DNA from: Flavobacterium sp. HSC-32F16
GTDB taxonomy: Bacteria; Bacteroidota; Bacteroidia; Flavobacteriales; Flavobacteriaceae
Reading direction: 5' to 3'
Length of the DNA: 64,000 nt
Assembly: GCF_024171645.1 (NCBI RefSeq)
Contig: NZ_JALKAC010000005.1
Coordinates: 186,001 to 250,000 of the forward strand
Made by a program: the position numbers and the translations under genes
The notes under the pieces: model-generated
What the model saw: only the letters and a program-made list of their open reading frames with translations
Told to the model about the DNA's origin: nothing
The model's database searches: none
Shown: positions 23,961-34,000 of the stretch, one piece after another
Layout of the letters: each line of letters starts with the position of its first letter
How positions within the stretch are numbered: the first letter of the stretch is position 1

Positions 23961-25154
23961 TTATATAACTTTTAACATTTTACCTGTTAATTTAAACGCC
24001 TCTATAGCTTTGTCCAGGTGCTCTTTGGTGTGTGCTGCCGATAGCTGAACTCTTATTCTCGCTTTGTCTTTTGGCACTACAGGAAAGAAGAATCCAATTA
24101 CATAAATCCCTTCTTTTAAAAGTTCATTTGCCATTGTCTGCGATAATTTTGCATCGTAAAGCATAACAGGAACAATTGCCGAATCACCATCAATTATATC
24201 AAATCCGGCTTTTTTCATCCCTTCTTTAAAATAATTCGTATTCCACTCCAGCTTATCTCTAAGGGTAGTATCTTTTTCTAATAATTCAAACACTTTTATT
24301 GAAGCCCCTACAATTGACGGCGCAAGTGAATTTGAGAACAAATAAGGCCTTGATCGCTGACGCAGAATTTCGATTATTTCTTTCTTAGCCGTAGTATATC
24401 CTCCCATTGCCCCTCCCAGTGCTTTACCAAGAGTTCCGGTAATAATATCAACACGCCCCATTACTCCTTTTGCTTCAAGTGTACCTTTTCCTGTTGCCCC
24501 AATAAATCCGGCAGCATGGCATTCATCAACCATAACCATTGCGTCATACTTATCAGCAAGATCACAAATTTTATCTAACGGAGCAACTAAACCATCCATA
24601 GAAAAAACACCATCGGTAACAATTAATTTAAAACGAGTTCCAGCTTCCGTCGCTTTAATTAACTGCTGCTCCAAATCTTCCATATTGCTGTTTTCGTAAC
24701 GATAACGAGCCGCTTTACACAAACGAACTCCATCAATAATAGAAGCATGATTTAAACTATCAGAAATAATAGCATCGTTTTCTCCTAACAAAGGTTCAAA
24801 AACACCTCCATTTGCATCAAATGCAGCGGCGTATAAAATGGTATCTTCTGTACCATAAAAGTCAGCTATTTTTTTCTCTAGTGTTTTATGAATATCCTGA
24901 GTACCGCAAATAAAACGAACTGATGACATTCCGAAACCATGCGTATCCATTGCGTCTTTTGCCGCCTGAACAACTTCTGGATGCGACGAAAGCCCTAAAT
25001 AATTATTGGCACAAAAGTTTAAAACTTTTTCTCCTGTCGAAATAGTAATTTCAGCTCCTTGAGCAGATGTTATGATTCGCTCCTTTTTAAAAATCCCATT
25101 TTCTTCGATTGTCTGCAGCTCACTTTGCAGATGTTCTTTAATTTTACCGTACAT
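23961..25154 (-). CDS. kbl: Glycine C-acetyltransferase (2-amino-3-ketobutyrate CoA ligase)
   Basis: PLP enzyme cleaving 2-amino-3-ketobutyrate with CoA to glycine and acetyl-CoA, the second step of threonine breakdown. The 397-residue length and sequence fit Kbl of the alpha-oxoamine synthase family. Visible features are NFCANNYLGLSSHPEV near the N-terminus, MVMVDECHAAGFIGATGKG, and the PLP-binding lysine in ITGTLGKALGGAMGGY. No threonine dehydrogenase gene (tdh) is adjacent. The alternative in this family, serine palmitoyltransferase, is less likely given these motifs. Confidence 0.93.
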   Translation of the reverse strand: MYGKIKEHLQSELQTIEENGIFKKERIITSAQGAEITISTGEKVLNFCANNYLGLSSHPEVVQAAKDAMDTHGFGMSSVRFICGTQDIHKTLEKKIADFYGTEDTILYAAAFDANGGVFEPLLGENDAIISDSLNHASIIDGVRLCKAARYRYENSNMEDLEQQLIKATEAGTRFKLIVTDGVFSMDGLVAPLDKICDLADKYDAMVMVDECHAAGFIGATGKGTLEAKGVMGRVDIITGTLGKALGGAMGGYTTAKKEIIEILRQRSRPYLFSNSLAPSIVGASIKVFELLEKDTTLRDKLEWNTNYFKEGMKKAGFDIIDGDSAIVPVMLYDAKLSQTMANELLKEGIYVIGFFFPVVPKDKARIRVQLSAAHTKEHLDKAIEAFKLTGKMLKVI

Positions 25155-25238
25155 TTTTTATATTTATTTAAAACGTTAAAAATTAACAAGTTAAGCCTAA
25201 AAAAGCCGCATTATTTCTTTAACATCTGATTAATTTTT

Positions 25239-28200
25239 TCACAAATTTACTACTTCAATTTCCGACCCTATATATATCAAAGCCTTTTTTAACACTTTGT
25301 ATCCTAAATCTTCAATAGCATCTTGATATTCTTGAATTTGCTGTTGATATTTTGAATTAATTGCACCAGTTTTATAATCCAAAAGATAAGCTTCCTGATT
25401 ATTTGTCAACACTACTCGATCGGGTTTTAAAATCTTGCCTGCTTTTTGCACAATCGTTTGTTCATTTAAAACTTTGTAATTTCCATCAAAACAAACAATT
25501 AATTCAGGATGATTGACAATTTCACTTAGGGTTCTCAAAACCATTTCTGACTGATCCATTGTTATCAATCCGTTTTCGAGTGCTTTTGTAACTGCAAGAT
25601 CAATATCTGATTTATCTTTAACGAAAGCCAAAATTTCGTGTACAATATTTCCATACGAAATTGCTTCTTGCTGATGCGTTCCCCACATTAACGCCTCGCG
25701 CTGCGCAATTTTAATATTTTTTGGATTCAAAACTTCCTTTACAATCGGAATCGTTTTTACCAAATCAACTGTTTTTTCAGATTTAGAAAGTCTTGTTTTG
25801 TTTCCGAATTCATATTCTAATTTTTCAGAATCATAAACACCTTCGTGCATTAGATACTTAATAAAATAAGAAGCCATATTATTTGGCAGTTCGCCGTCTT
25901 TTCTTTCTTTCAAAGATTGAGAAATAACATACAATTGTTCTTCAGCACGTGTCAGCGCTACATAAAGAACATTAATATTATCCAGTAGTTCTTCTTGTTT
26001 TTTTAAATTAAAAACTACCGAAGCACTTTCACCAAAACCTTCCACAGCACTGCTGTTATCAATTAAAGCTTTTGGAACTCCCAAATCTGTTTCTTCGGTA
26101 TCCAGCCATAATTTATCTTTTGGTTTTCGATTGTAATCTTCTTCGGCGAAAGGCATAATTACAACTGGAAATTCTAAACCTTTAGATTTATGAATCGTCA
26201 TAATCCGCACGGCATTATTCCCTTCGGGAGAAGGAATACTGAATTTCGATGAATTTTTATCCCAAAAACCTAAAAAGTCAGCAACTCCGGCTTGATTTCT
26301 AATATCCCTTTCCAAAACAATATCTAGAAAAAACTGCACATAAGCATTTCCTTCTGAAGGAAGAATGAATTTCGAAATGATTATTTCAACAGCTTCGTAA
26401 AGCGATTTTTTTCGGACATTTTCAAAAGAAAGCGAAACATCAAAAGTCAGAAGCCATTTTTCAAAATCTTCTTCAAATTTCTGTGCCATTCCTTTCGCAA
26501 TAAAATCATGAACAGGCATTTCAATTTCTTTGTTCTCTGCCAGGAAATGAAGAAAATGAGCTTTAGATTCTAGATCAGCACTATTGTTCAAATACCTTAA
26601 CAGATTAACAATCAACCTCACTTCTGTCGCATTTTGAATCATTAATGTTTCCGATGATAACAGCGGGATATTTTGCTCTGTAAGATAGTTGGCAACTGCA
26701 ATTCCCTGATCTCTTTTTCGAGTCAAAATCACAATATCTTTGTACTCAAAACCATCACGAACTACTTTCTGAATTGTATTTAAAGTCGCCAGAACATACA
26801 AATCTGATTTTTCAACTACTTCTTCTTCATCTGCAAAATCATTTTTTTCAATTATCGGAAGAAAAGAAATATTCACATAACCTCCTTTTTTTGAATTTGT
26901 ATTTTGAAAACTGTGATTCTCATACAAATCTTTATAATCTTCATTTGAAAATTCAGTAGAAATCAATTTAAAAAAAGCATTATTAAAGTTAATTACCTCG
27001 CTGTAACTTCGGTAATTTGTATTTAAATGCTTGATTGCTTTATCCGGATTATTGAAAGGATTCACATCTTTGCTTAACTCAATAAACTGTTCGGCTTTCC
27101 CGCCTCTCCAACGATAAATGGATTGTTTTGGATCACCAACAATCATTAAAGTTCCCTTGTTTCCTAAATCATCTAAACCAGAAAGTGAGTTATCAATAAG
27201 CGGAATCAAATTCTGCCATTGCATTTCAGATGTATCCTGAAATTCATCAATAAAAAAATGTCGATATTTTTCTCCTAAACGTTCATAAATAAAAGGCGCC
27301 GGCTGATTTTGAATTTCACGATGAATGATGGCATTAAATTCTGAAATAGATAAAACATTTTGTTCTGATTGAATTTTCGCCAATTCATTACTTACAGTAT
27401 TTAGCAGCGAAAGCGGGGTTATATTCTTTAAGAAGGCTTTGTAGAAATCTCTTTTTTCAAAATTTTTATAAATCTTAACTAAGATCTGAAGCAGATCTGG
27501 AATTATACTTTCAATTAAAGTTTTGTCTTTTGCTGTTTTATTAATCGCAATATCATCAAACTCATGAAAAGTTTTATTTCGCGGATTAAATTTTCCGTCA
27601 CGAATACTTTCAAGATGATTTGGAAATGTTCCTCTTGAAAAAGATTTCAGATCGATTCCGTTATTATCAATTAAGCCAAGCGCTTCTATTGCAAATTGTT
27701 CATTTTCCGATTCCAATTCTTTGCACAAAGCCAGCATTTTCTTTTTAATCTCAACAAACTCTTCGATTGTTTTATCATTAAAATGCAGAATTTCATTTCG
27801 ATTGTTTTCGTTTAAAACCAAACGGCCTGTTTCCAGAATCTCACGCGAGATATCCCAGCTCTTATCGTCATCGGTTTTTTCCATTGTAAAATCGATCAGC
27901 AGTTTAGTCAGCGTTTCGTCCTGACCTGCCTGTGCGATAATCGCATCTACAGCTTCAACCAATAAATTCTCAGTATCCAGAGTGACTTCAAAAGTCATGG
28001 GAAGATTTAAATCATGAGCAAAAGCCCGAATTACTTTATGAGTAAATTTATCAATAGTAGAAATATCAAAAGCTGCATAATTATGAATTAAATGCTTGAT
28101 GATACTTTGAGATTTTATTTTTATCTGAATAATTGAAAGCCCGGTTTCCCGAGATAAATCTTCCATTAAATCTACTGCTTTTGCAGAAGGTTCTTCTTTC

Positions 28201-28397
28201 GCAAATTCAGACAAACTCCCCACAATACGGCTTTTCATTTCGTGAACCGCTTTGTTAGTGAAGGTTATGGCCAAAATATTACGATAAGCATCATTTTTGG
28301 GAGAAGAAAGAATGATTTTGAGATATTCTTTAACCAAAGTATAGGTCTTTCCTGATCCTGCAGAAGCATCATAAATGGAAAAAGACGGACTTTGCAT
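25239..28397 (-). CDS. UvrD/Rep helicase with a RecB-type nuclease domain, AddA-like
   Basis: A 1052-residue superfamily 1 helicase-nuclease for processing double-strand ends before RecA loading. Walker A SAGSGKT is at residues 12-18. Other helicase motifs are FIDEFQDTS, IVGDPKQSIYRWRGG, IMTIHKSKGLEFPVVIMPF and VALTRAEEQLYVIS. The C-terminus carries a nuclease core with AYLLDYKTGA. This organisation equals AddA/RecB. The AddB-like partner is encoded downstream at 19557-22319, with kbl and the OmpA gene in between. Confidence 0.92.
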   Translation of the reverse strand: MQSPSFSIYDASAGSGKTYTLVKEYLKIILSSPKNDAYRNILAITFTNKAVHEMKSRIVGSLSEFAKEEPSAKAVDLMEDLSRETGLSIIQIKIKSQSIIKHLIHNYAAFDISTIDKFTHKVIRAFAHDLNLPMTFEVTLDTENLLVEAVDAIIAQAGQDETLTKLLIDFTMEKTDDDKSWDISREILETGRLVLNENNRNEILHFNDKTIEEFVEIKKKMLALCKELESENEQFAIEALGLIDNNGIDLKSFSRGTFPNHLESIRDGKFNPRNKTFHEFDDIAINKTAKDKTLIESIIPDLLQILVKIYKNFEKRDFYKAFLKNITPLSLLNTVSNELAKIQSEQNVLSISEFNAIIHREIQNQPAPFIYERLGEKYRHFFIDEFQDTSEMQWQNLIPLIDNSLSGLDDLGNKGTLMIVGDPKQSIYRWRGGKAEQFIELSKDVNPFNNPDKAIKHLNTNYRSYSEVINFNNAFFKLISTEFSNEDYKDLYENHSFQNTNSKKGGYVNISFLPIIEKNDFADEEEVVEKSDLYVLATLNTIQKVVRDGFEYKDIVILTRKRDQGIAVANYLTEQNIPLLSSETLMIQNATEVRLIVNLLRYLNNSADLESKAHFLHFLAENKEIEMPVHDFIAKGMAQKFEEDFEKWLLTFDVSLSFENVRKKSLYEAVEIIISKFILPSEGNAYVQFFLDIVLERDIRNQAGVADFLGFWDKNSSKFSIPSPEGNNAVRIMTIHKSKGLEFPVVIMPFAEEDYNRKPKDKLWLDTEETDLGVPKALIDNSSAVEGFGESASVVFNLKKQEELLDNINVLYVALTRAEEQLYVISQSLKERKDGELPNNMASYFIKYLMHEGVYDSEKLEYEFGNKTRLSKSEKTVDLVKTIPIVKEVLNPKNIKIAQREALMWGTHQQEAISYGNIVHEILAFVKDKSDIDLAVTKALENGLITMDQSEMVLRTLSEIVNHPELIVCFDGNYKVLNEQTIVQKAGKILKPDRVVLTNNQEAYLLDYKTGAINSKYQQQIQEYQDAIEDLGYKVLKKALIYIGSEIEVVNL

Positions 28398-28454
28398 AAT
28401 TCTGATTTTTTGTATGGTAAAAATAGAACAATAATATCAAACCCCAATAATGAA

Positions 28455-28515
28455 AAATCCCAAATTCCAATATCTGCGCGCAATGAATGCCTCAAATAGC
28501 TGGAATTTGGGATTT
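28455..28515 (-). terminator. Hairpin terminator of lspA, AAATCCCAAATTCCA family
   Basis: A perfect 15-bp stem AAATCCCAAATTCCA (28455-28469) with TGGAATTTGGGATTT (28501-28515) around a 31-base loop, after the lspA stop. Related hairpins occur at 44324-44374 and 59338-59382. Confidence 0.7.
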
Positions 28516-28534
28516 GATATTTTAAACTAATTTA

Positions 28535-29131
28535 TCAGTTTTTTGGAAATGCTCTTTTGTTAAAAACCAACAATATCCCGACTCCGGTTGAAATCGCCAT
28601 ATCGGCAACATTAAAAATAGCATTGAAGAACATAAAATGTTTACCCCCGAATAATGGAAGCCAAGATGGAAGCTCACCCTCCCAAATAGGGAAATAAAAC
28701 ATATCTACCACCAAACCATGAAACCAAGTTCCATAGGGCTGCTGCGAAAAAATGGTCGCCAAATTATGCGTGCTGTCGTCAAAAATTACTCCATAAAAAA
28801 CAGAGTCAATAATATTACCGGCTGCTCCTGCAAAAATTAAAGCAATAGAAACTATCAAATAAGTAGAATGACGTTTTCTAACAGAATCGGCTAACCAATA
28901 TCCAATTCCAAATACTGCAAAAATCCTGAACACAGTCAAAATTAATTTACCGTATTCTCCAGGTATTTTAGTTCCCCAAGCCATTCCTTCATTTTCAATA
29001 AAATGAATTCTGAACCAATCTAAAATTACGACTTCTTCACCTAAAACAAAATTTGTTTTGACATAGATTTTAGAAAGCTGATCAACAATTAAAACTAAAA
29101 ATATAAGGAAATACGCTTTTCGTAATGACAT
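28535..29131 (-). CDS. lspA: Lipoprotein signal peptidase (signal peptidase II)
   Basis: Inner-membrane aspartyl protease removing signal peptides from prolipoproteins before the lipidated cysteine. The 198-residue protein, longer than the E. coli enzyme as usual in Bacteroidota, has four hydrophobic helices. The catalytic aspartates sit in AGNIIDSVFYG and FNVADMAISTG; the conserved N-terminal LIVDQLSKIYV is present. A Roadblock-type cassette separates it from dksA-like and ileS, genes that are usually its direct neighbours in Flavobacteria. Confidence 0.95.
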   Translation of the reverse strand: MSLRKAYFLIFLVLIVDQLSKIYVKTNFVLGEEVVILDWFRIHFIENEGMAWGTKIPGEYGKLILTVFRIFAVFGIGYWLADSVRKRHSTYLIVSIALIFAGAAGNIIDSVFYGVIFDDSTHNLATIFSQQPYGTWFHGLVVDMFYFPIWEGELPSWLPLFGGKHFMFFNAIFNVADMAISTGVGILLVFNKRAFPKN

Positions 29132-29150
29132 TTTATGAATTTTTGATGCG

Positions 29151-29158
29151 CAAAAGTA
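29151..29158 (-). promoter_or_regulatory. -7 promoter box of lspA
   Basis: Minus-strand TACTTTTG fits TAnnTTTG and lies 20 bases before the lspA ATG. No TTG is at the right -33 distance. If active, lspA has its own promoter here rather than relying on the ileS operon. Confidence 0.45.
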
Positions 29159-29168
29159 ATAATTAAAT

Positions 29169-29194
29169 CAAAAAAAACGCTCCATAAGGAACGT
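29169..29194 (-). terminator. Terminator of the cassette 2 short gene
   Basis: On the minus strand AACGTTCC pairs with GGAGCGTT around a short loop with one mismatch and is followed by a run of T's. Confidence 0.7.
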
Positions 29195-29251
29195 TAATTG
29201 TTTTGTAATAAAACTAAATACAAGCATCTCACTATGCATTTACAATTAAAT

Positions 29252-29458
29252 CTATTTTTTTGCAGCGGTATTTGCCGGGCTGTCTGTAAAGAAATCTGAT
29301 ATGGATTTAAAAATACCTTTACTTGGTTTTCCGGCTGCAGCCCTCTTCGCTTCTGCCTTTTTAACCTCGGCTTTAAATTTAACACGTAATTTTTCGAATT
29401 CCTTTAATCTGTGCTCGACGTCAGAATTCACATCTTTGAATTTCAATACTTTAGCCAT
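29252..29458 (-). CDS. Short basic protein divergent to Roadblock cassette 2
   Basis: Sixty-eight residues. The first ~40 form a highly charged helix (SDVEHRLKEFEKLRVKFKAEVKKAEAKR spread over residues 12-40); the C-terminal part KPSKGIFKSISDFFTDSP is basic and aromatic. The short gene of cassette 1 has the same helix-then-PSKxGxFKxI layout and the same divergent position next to a Roadblock pair, so the two are likely homologous. No signal peptide or membrane helix. Role unknown; a peptide partner of the Roadblock proteins is an attractive guess. Confidence 0.65.
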   Translation of the reverse strand: MAKVLKFKDVNSDVEHRLKEFEKLRVKFKAEVKKAEAKRAAAGKPSKGIFKSISDFFTDSPANTAAKK

Positions 29459-29638
29459 TGTGTAAGTTTTTTAAGTAAAAAAATAAAATATTTAACGATT
29501 TGGTTTTACAATAATACATAATTTAATTTATATTTGTTAATAAAAATTAACACTTGTTTAGGACAAATCACAACTACGACCTATAATACATTGCCAAAAA
29601 CGAACTAATTTTAACATTTCCCCAAACCTTACAAAAGT

Positions 29639-29995
29639 ATGAATGAAATAACTACTATTCTAAACAAATTCTTGGTCGACACTAAAGCCAGCGCAGCTTT
29701 AATTTTAAATGGAAAAGGAAAACTAATCACTTCCTTAAACCTGGACTACGGCGACAGTATTGCCGCAATGAGCGCAGCTATTTTATCAATGAGCGAGAAA
29801 TTTTTACTTGATCTGGAAAAAGGCTCTTTAAAACAACTTTACTTAAAAAGTTCCGATGGGGTTGTCGTCGGAAATAAAATAAGCGGTTCTAACTTCGTAA
29901 TTGTTTTTTCAAAAGAAGGAAGCAACCTTGGCTTATTAATGCACTCTACCGATGAATTATCTGCAGAGCTTAGCAAAAATTCCCTATTAAAATAA
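29639..29995 (+). CDS. Roadblock/LC7 domain protein, type A (cassette 2)
   Basis: A 118-residue protein with the Roadblock/LC7 pattern: ASAALILNGKGKLITSLNLDYGDSIAAMSAAIL, later LKQLYLKSSDGVVVGNK and VFSKEGSNLGLLMHS (segments between residues 18 and 104). It is the counterpart of 18406-18726. The type B gene follows 35 bases later on the same strand. The absence of any Ras-like GTPase gene nearby differs from MglA/MglB systems. Confidence 0.8.
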   Translation: MNEITTILNKFLVDTKASAALILNGKGKLITSLNLDYGDSIAAMSAAILSMSEKFLLDLEKGSLKQLYLKSSDGVVVGNKISGSNFVIVFSKEGSNLGLLMHSTDELSAELSKNSLLK

Positions 29996-30030
29996 CATAC
30001 ATCTATTAACCACACAAAACCCCAAGAACT

Positions 30031-30411
30031 ATGAGTAACGATTTTTTAAACGTGTTTTTAAATGAAATGAAAACTAACGTAAACGGCTTTATTGCTGTTG
30101 CTGTAACAGAAATTGAATCAGGATTAAGCTTTGGCAACATAACAATTGACCCGGCTTTTGACCCTGAACTTGCCGCTGCTTATAATCTGGAAGTAGTAAA
30201 AGCAAAATTAAATGCGGTAAAAGCTTTGAATTTAAATCAGGACATCGAAGATATTTTGATTACACTTTCAAACCAAATTCACATTATTGACATTTCGCCA
30301 AACAAAAAATTCATGATTTATCTTGCTGCAGATGCAAGCAAGGCAAATCTTGGAATGACAAGAGCAGTTTTAAGAAAACACAAAGCTGATTTAGAAAAAA
30401 ATCTTGCTTAA
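30031..30411 (+). CDS. Roadblock/LC7-like protein, type B (cassette 2)
   Basis: A 126-residue protein closely similar to 18008-18382 over its full length (NVNGFIAVAVTEIESGLSFG, AYNLEVVKAKLNAVKALNL, ILITLSNQIHIIDIS, LAADASKANLGMTRAVLRKH). The strong conservation of this second gene, more than of the first, suggests it carries the core function. It has no signal peptide, so it should act in the cytoplasm. It is followed by a strong terminator. Confidence 0.78.
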   Translation: MSNDFLNVFLNEMKTNVNGFIAVAVTEIESGLSFGNITIDPAFDPELAAAYNLEVVKAKLNAVKALNLNQDIEDILITLSNQIHIIDISPNKKFMIYLAADASKANLGMTRAVLRKHKADLEKNLA

Positions 30412-30417
30412 TTTTCA

Positions 30418-30469
30418 TTTTAATTAGAACTGTCCATAATAAGACAGTTCTAATTAAAATATTTTTTTC
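30418..30469 (+). terminator. Rho-independent terminator of cassette 2
   Basis: A 17-bp perfect stem (30418-30434 with 30443-30459), an 8-base loop, followed by ATATTTTTTTC. Confidence 0.9.
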
Positions 30470-30602
30470 ACTTTGCATTTCGACCATTTATCTCTTCTTA
30501 CAAAAAGCACCTCTGCTTTTTGTACTTACCTTTTATTGTTTATAGCTGATTTCTTTCAAAAAAGCAAAATCATACTTCATGCGAAAACATTAAAAATATT
30601 AA

Positions 30603-30634
30603 ACAAAAAACGCCCCTAAAAGGAGCGTTTGTTT
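30603..30634 (-). terminator. Rho-independent terminator of the ileS-dksA-like upstream region, at the end of the dksA-like gene
   Basis: On the minus strand AAACGCTCC pairs with GGGGCGTTT (one mismatch) around TTTTA, followed by a T run. It lies 15-45 bases after the dksA-like stop. Confidence 0.8.
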
Positions 30635-30648
30635 CAAATACTATTTTA

Positions 30649-31029
30649 TTATCTCTGCAAATTTTTAGCTTCAATACTCATTGTTGCATGAGGAACGATT
30701 TTAAGCCTTTCTTTGCCGATCAATTTACCTGTTACTTTGCAAATACCGTACGTTTTATTTTCTACACGGAAAAGCGCGTTTTTTAAATCACGGATAAACT
30801 TTTCTTGTCTGATAGCCAACTGAGAGTTTGCTTCTTTAGACATTGTTTCACTTCCTTCTTCAAAAGCTTTGAAAGTTGGAGATGTATCATCTGTTCCGTT
30901 ATTTAAATCATTCATATACGCACTCTTGATTAAATCAAGATCCTCTTGCGCTTTTTTTATTTTTGCCTGGATTATCTCTTTGAACTCTGCTAAATCTGCG
31001 TCAGAGTATCTTGTAATTTCATCTATCAT
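30649..31029 (-). CDS. TraR/DksA-family protein with a reduced zinc finger
   Basis: A 126-residue DksA-like protein that could bind the RNA polymerase secondary channel. A long N-terminal coiled-coil region (FKEIIQAKIKKAQEDLDLIKSAY, plus a second helix) precedes the finger region YGICKVTGKLIGKERLKIVPHAT (residues ~93-115). Only one cysteine remains where classic DksA has four (CxxC...CxxC), so zinc binding is doubtful. It starts 7 bases after the ileS stop, so they are co-transcribed. Confidence 0.9.
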   Translation of the reverse strand: MIDEITRYSDADLAEFKEIIQAKIKKAQEDLDLIKSAYMNDLNNGTDDTSPTFKAFEEGSETMSKEANSQLAIRQEKFIRDLKNALFRVENKTYGICKVTGKLIGKERLKIVPHATMSIEAKNLQR

Positions 31030-31036
31030 TTTATAA

Positions 31037-34000
31037 TTATTTTGAAATTAATATCATTGTTTTAATATCATCAAACTCAATTTCTGTGCCGTTTTCTAAA
31101 GCGTCTACAAAAACCAAGTCGTCTGTCAGCGTTTCAGACTTAATATAGTCTTCATTTTTCGAAATGGCTTCTTCTAAATTACCATGTCTTTTTATTTGAA
31201 CTTTAATTTTATCAGTAACTTCAAATCCTGAATCTTTACGGATATTCTGAATTCTGTTTACTAACTCTCTCGCAATTCCTTCATTTTTTAATTCTTCAGA
31301 TATTGTAATGTCAAGCGCGACCGTAATTCCGTTTGAATTTGCAACCAGCCATCCTTCAATATCCTGTGATGTTATTTCGACGTCTTCTAGTGATAAAGTT
31401 ACATTATTTCCAGAAATAACAATATCTAACGTCCCCTGCTTATCCAACTGATTAATCTGATCCGCAGAAAAACCTTGTATTTCCCTAGAAATCAAGCCCA
31501 TATCTTTTCCAAAACGAGGTCCAAGAGCTTTAAAATTAGGCTTAATCTGCTTCACTAAAATACCAGAAGCATCATCTAAAAGTTCAATTTCCTTCACGTT
31601 TACTTCGGCTTTTACCAAGTCAGAAATCGCTTCAATTTCTGCTCTTTCATTCTCGTCAAGTACCGGAATCATTACCTTTTGCAAAGGTTGACGTACTTTT
31701 ATTTTTTCTTTTGCACGAAGCGATAACACCAAAGACGAGATCGTCTGCGCCTTCTGCATTTTGCTTTCCAACGTTTTATTAACAAAGTTTTCGACAAATT
31801 TTGGAAATTCTGCCAAGTGAACACTAGCAAAATCCTCGGTTCCCGTAGAAGCTGTTAAATCTCTGTACAATTTATCCATGAAAAAAGGAGCAACTGGAGC
31901 GCTTAATTTGCTGATTGTTAACAAGCAAGTATAAAGCGTTTGGTAAGCTGCGATTTTATCTTTGGCATATTCTCCTTTCCAGAAACGACGACGGCACAAA
32001 CGAACGTACCAATTACTTAAGTTTTCCTGAACAAATTCAGAAATAGCTCTTGTCGCTTTTGTTGGCTCATAATCTTCATAACATTCGTCAACAAACTTTA
32101 CTAAAGTATTCAACTCAGAAATAATCCACTGATCGATTTCCGGCCTTTCGTTTAACGGAATTTCAGCTTCAGCATATTTAAATCCGTCGATGTTTGCATA
32201 TAACGAGAAGAAAGAATACGTATTGTAAAGCGTTCCGAAGAATTTACGACGAACCTCAGCAATTCCTTCAAGGTCAAACTTTAAGTTATCCCAAGGATTT
32301 GCATTCATAATCATATACCAGCGTGTGGCATCAGGACCAAATTCTGCAATGGTTTTAAACGGGTCTATCGTATTTCCTTTACTCTTAGACATTTTAATTC
32401 CATTTTTATCTAAAACCAAACCGTTTGAAACTACGTTTTTATACGCTACTTTATCAAAAACCAAAGTTCCGATAGCATGTAAAGTATAAAACCATCCACG
32501 AGTTTGATCTACTCCTTCTGCAATGAAATTTGCAGGGAAGTCTTTATTCCCGTCAATTTTATCTTGGTTTTCAAAAGGATAATGCCATTGTGCATACGGC
32601 ATTGCTCCAGAATCGAACCAAACATCAATTAAATCACTTTCGCGTTTCATTGGCTGGCCTGAAGCCGAAACTAAAGTAATTTGATCAACTACATTCTTGT
32701 GTAAATCAATTAAATCATAATTTGATTCAGACATGTTTCCAATTTCGAAACCTTTAAATGGGTTTTCTTTTTGAAAACCAGCTTCGATAGATTTCTCGAT
32801 CGCATTGTATAATTCTTCAACAGAACCAATCAGAACTTCTTCTTTTTTGTCTTCAGTTCTCCAAATTGGCAACGGAATTCCCCAATATCTAGAACGAGAT
32901 AAGTTCCAGTCGTTGGCATTTTTAAGCCAATTTCCAAAACGTCCTTCACCAGTAGATTTAGGTTTCCAATTGATAGTTTCGTTCAGGTCGAACATTCTAT
33001 CTTTTACATCGGTTACTTTGATGAACCATGAATCTAGGGGATAGTATAATAACGGCTCGTCGGTTCTCCAGCTATGTGGATAACTGTGCACGTATTTTTC
33101 AACTTTAAAAGCTTTATTTTCTTCTTTAAGACGAATAGCGATTTCAACATCCACAGATTTCTCTGGCGCTTGTCCTGCATCGTAATATTCGTTTTTAACA
33201 TATTTACCAGCCAAATCACCTACATGAGAAGTGAATTTTCCTTGTAAATCTACTAATGGAACTGCATTTCCTTCTTCATCCAATACTAACATTGGCGGAA
33301 CTTCTGGTTTTGCTTCTTTTGCTACTTTAGCATCATCTGCACCAAAAGTTGGGGCTGTATGTACGATTCCTGTTCCGTCTTCTGTGGTAACGAAATCTCC
33401 AGCGATTACTCTAAATGCATTTTCTGCATTTTGATATGGCAATACATATGGCAATAATTGTTCGTAACGGATTTCTACTAAATCTGCTCCTTTTGCTTCG
33501 GTTAAGATTTTGTATGGAAGTTTCTTGTCGCCGTTTTTCACATTGTCAAAATCAGCGTCATCTTCGCTTAAGAAAAATCCTTTTCCGAATTGTTTTCCAA
33601 CTAAGTTTTTAGCCAAAACAACATTGATTGGCTCAAAAGTATACTGATTGAATGTTTTTACTAAAACATAATCGATTTTTGGTCCAACTGTCAAAGCGGT
33701 ATTCGATGGAAGCGTCCAAGGCGTTGTCGTCCAAGCTAAAATGTGAATATCTCCAAAACCTTGTAAAAAGCTCGGAAGCGTTTCTGGTAAAGTCTTGAAT
33801 TGCGCTACAATTGTAGTATCTGTAACATCACGATAAGCTCCAGGCTGATTTACTTCGTGAGAAGATAATCCTGTTCCTGCTTTTGGAGAATACGGCTGAA
33901 TCGTGTAACCTTTGTACAACAAACCTTTATCATAGATTTGTTTCAAAAGCCACCAGACCGATTCCATGTATTTTGGTTTATAAGTTACATATGGATCTTC

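Noticed and set aside
29194..29385. Minus-strand 63-codon frame overlapping the cassette 2 short gene
   Set aside because: It crosses the terminator hairpin at 29169-29194 region and overlaps the better supported frame 29252-29458.
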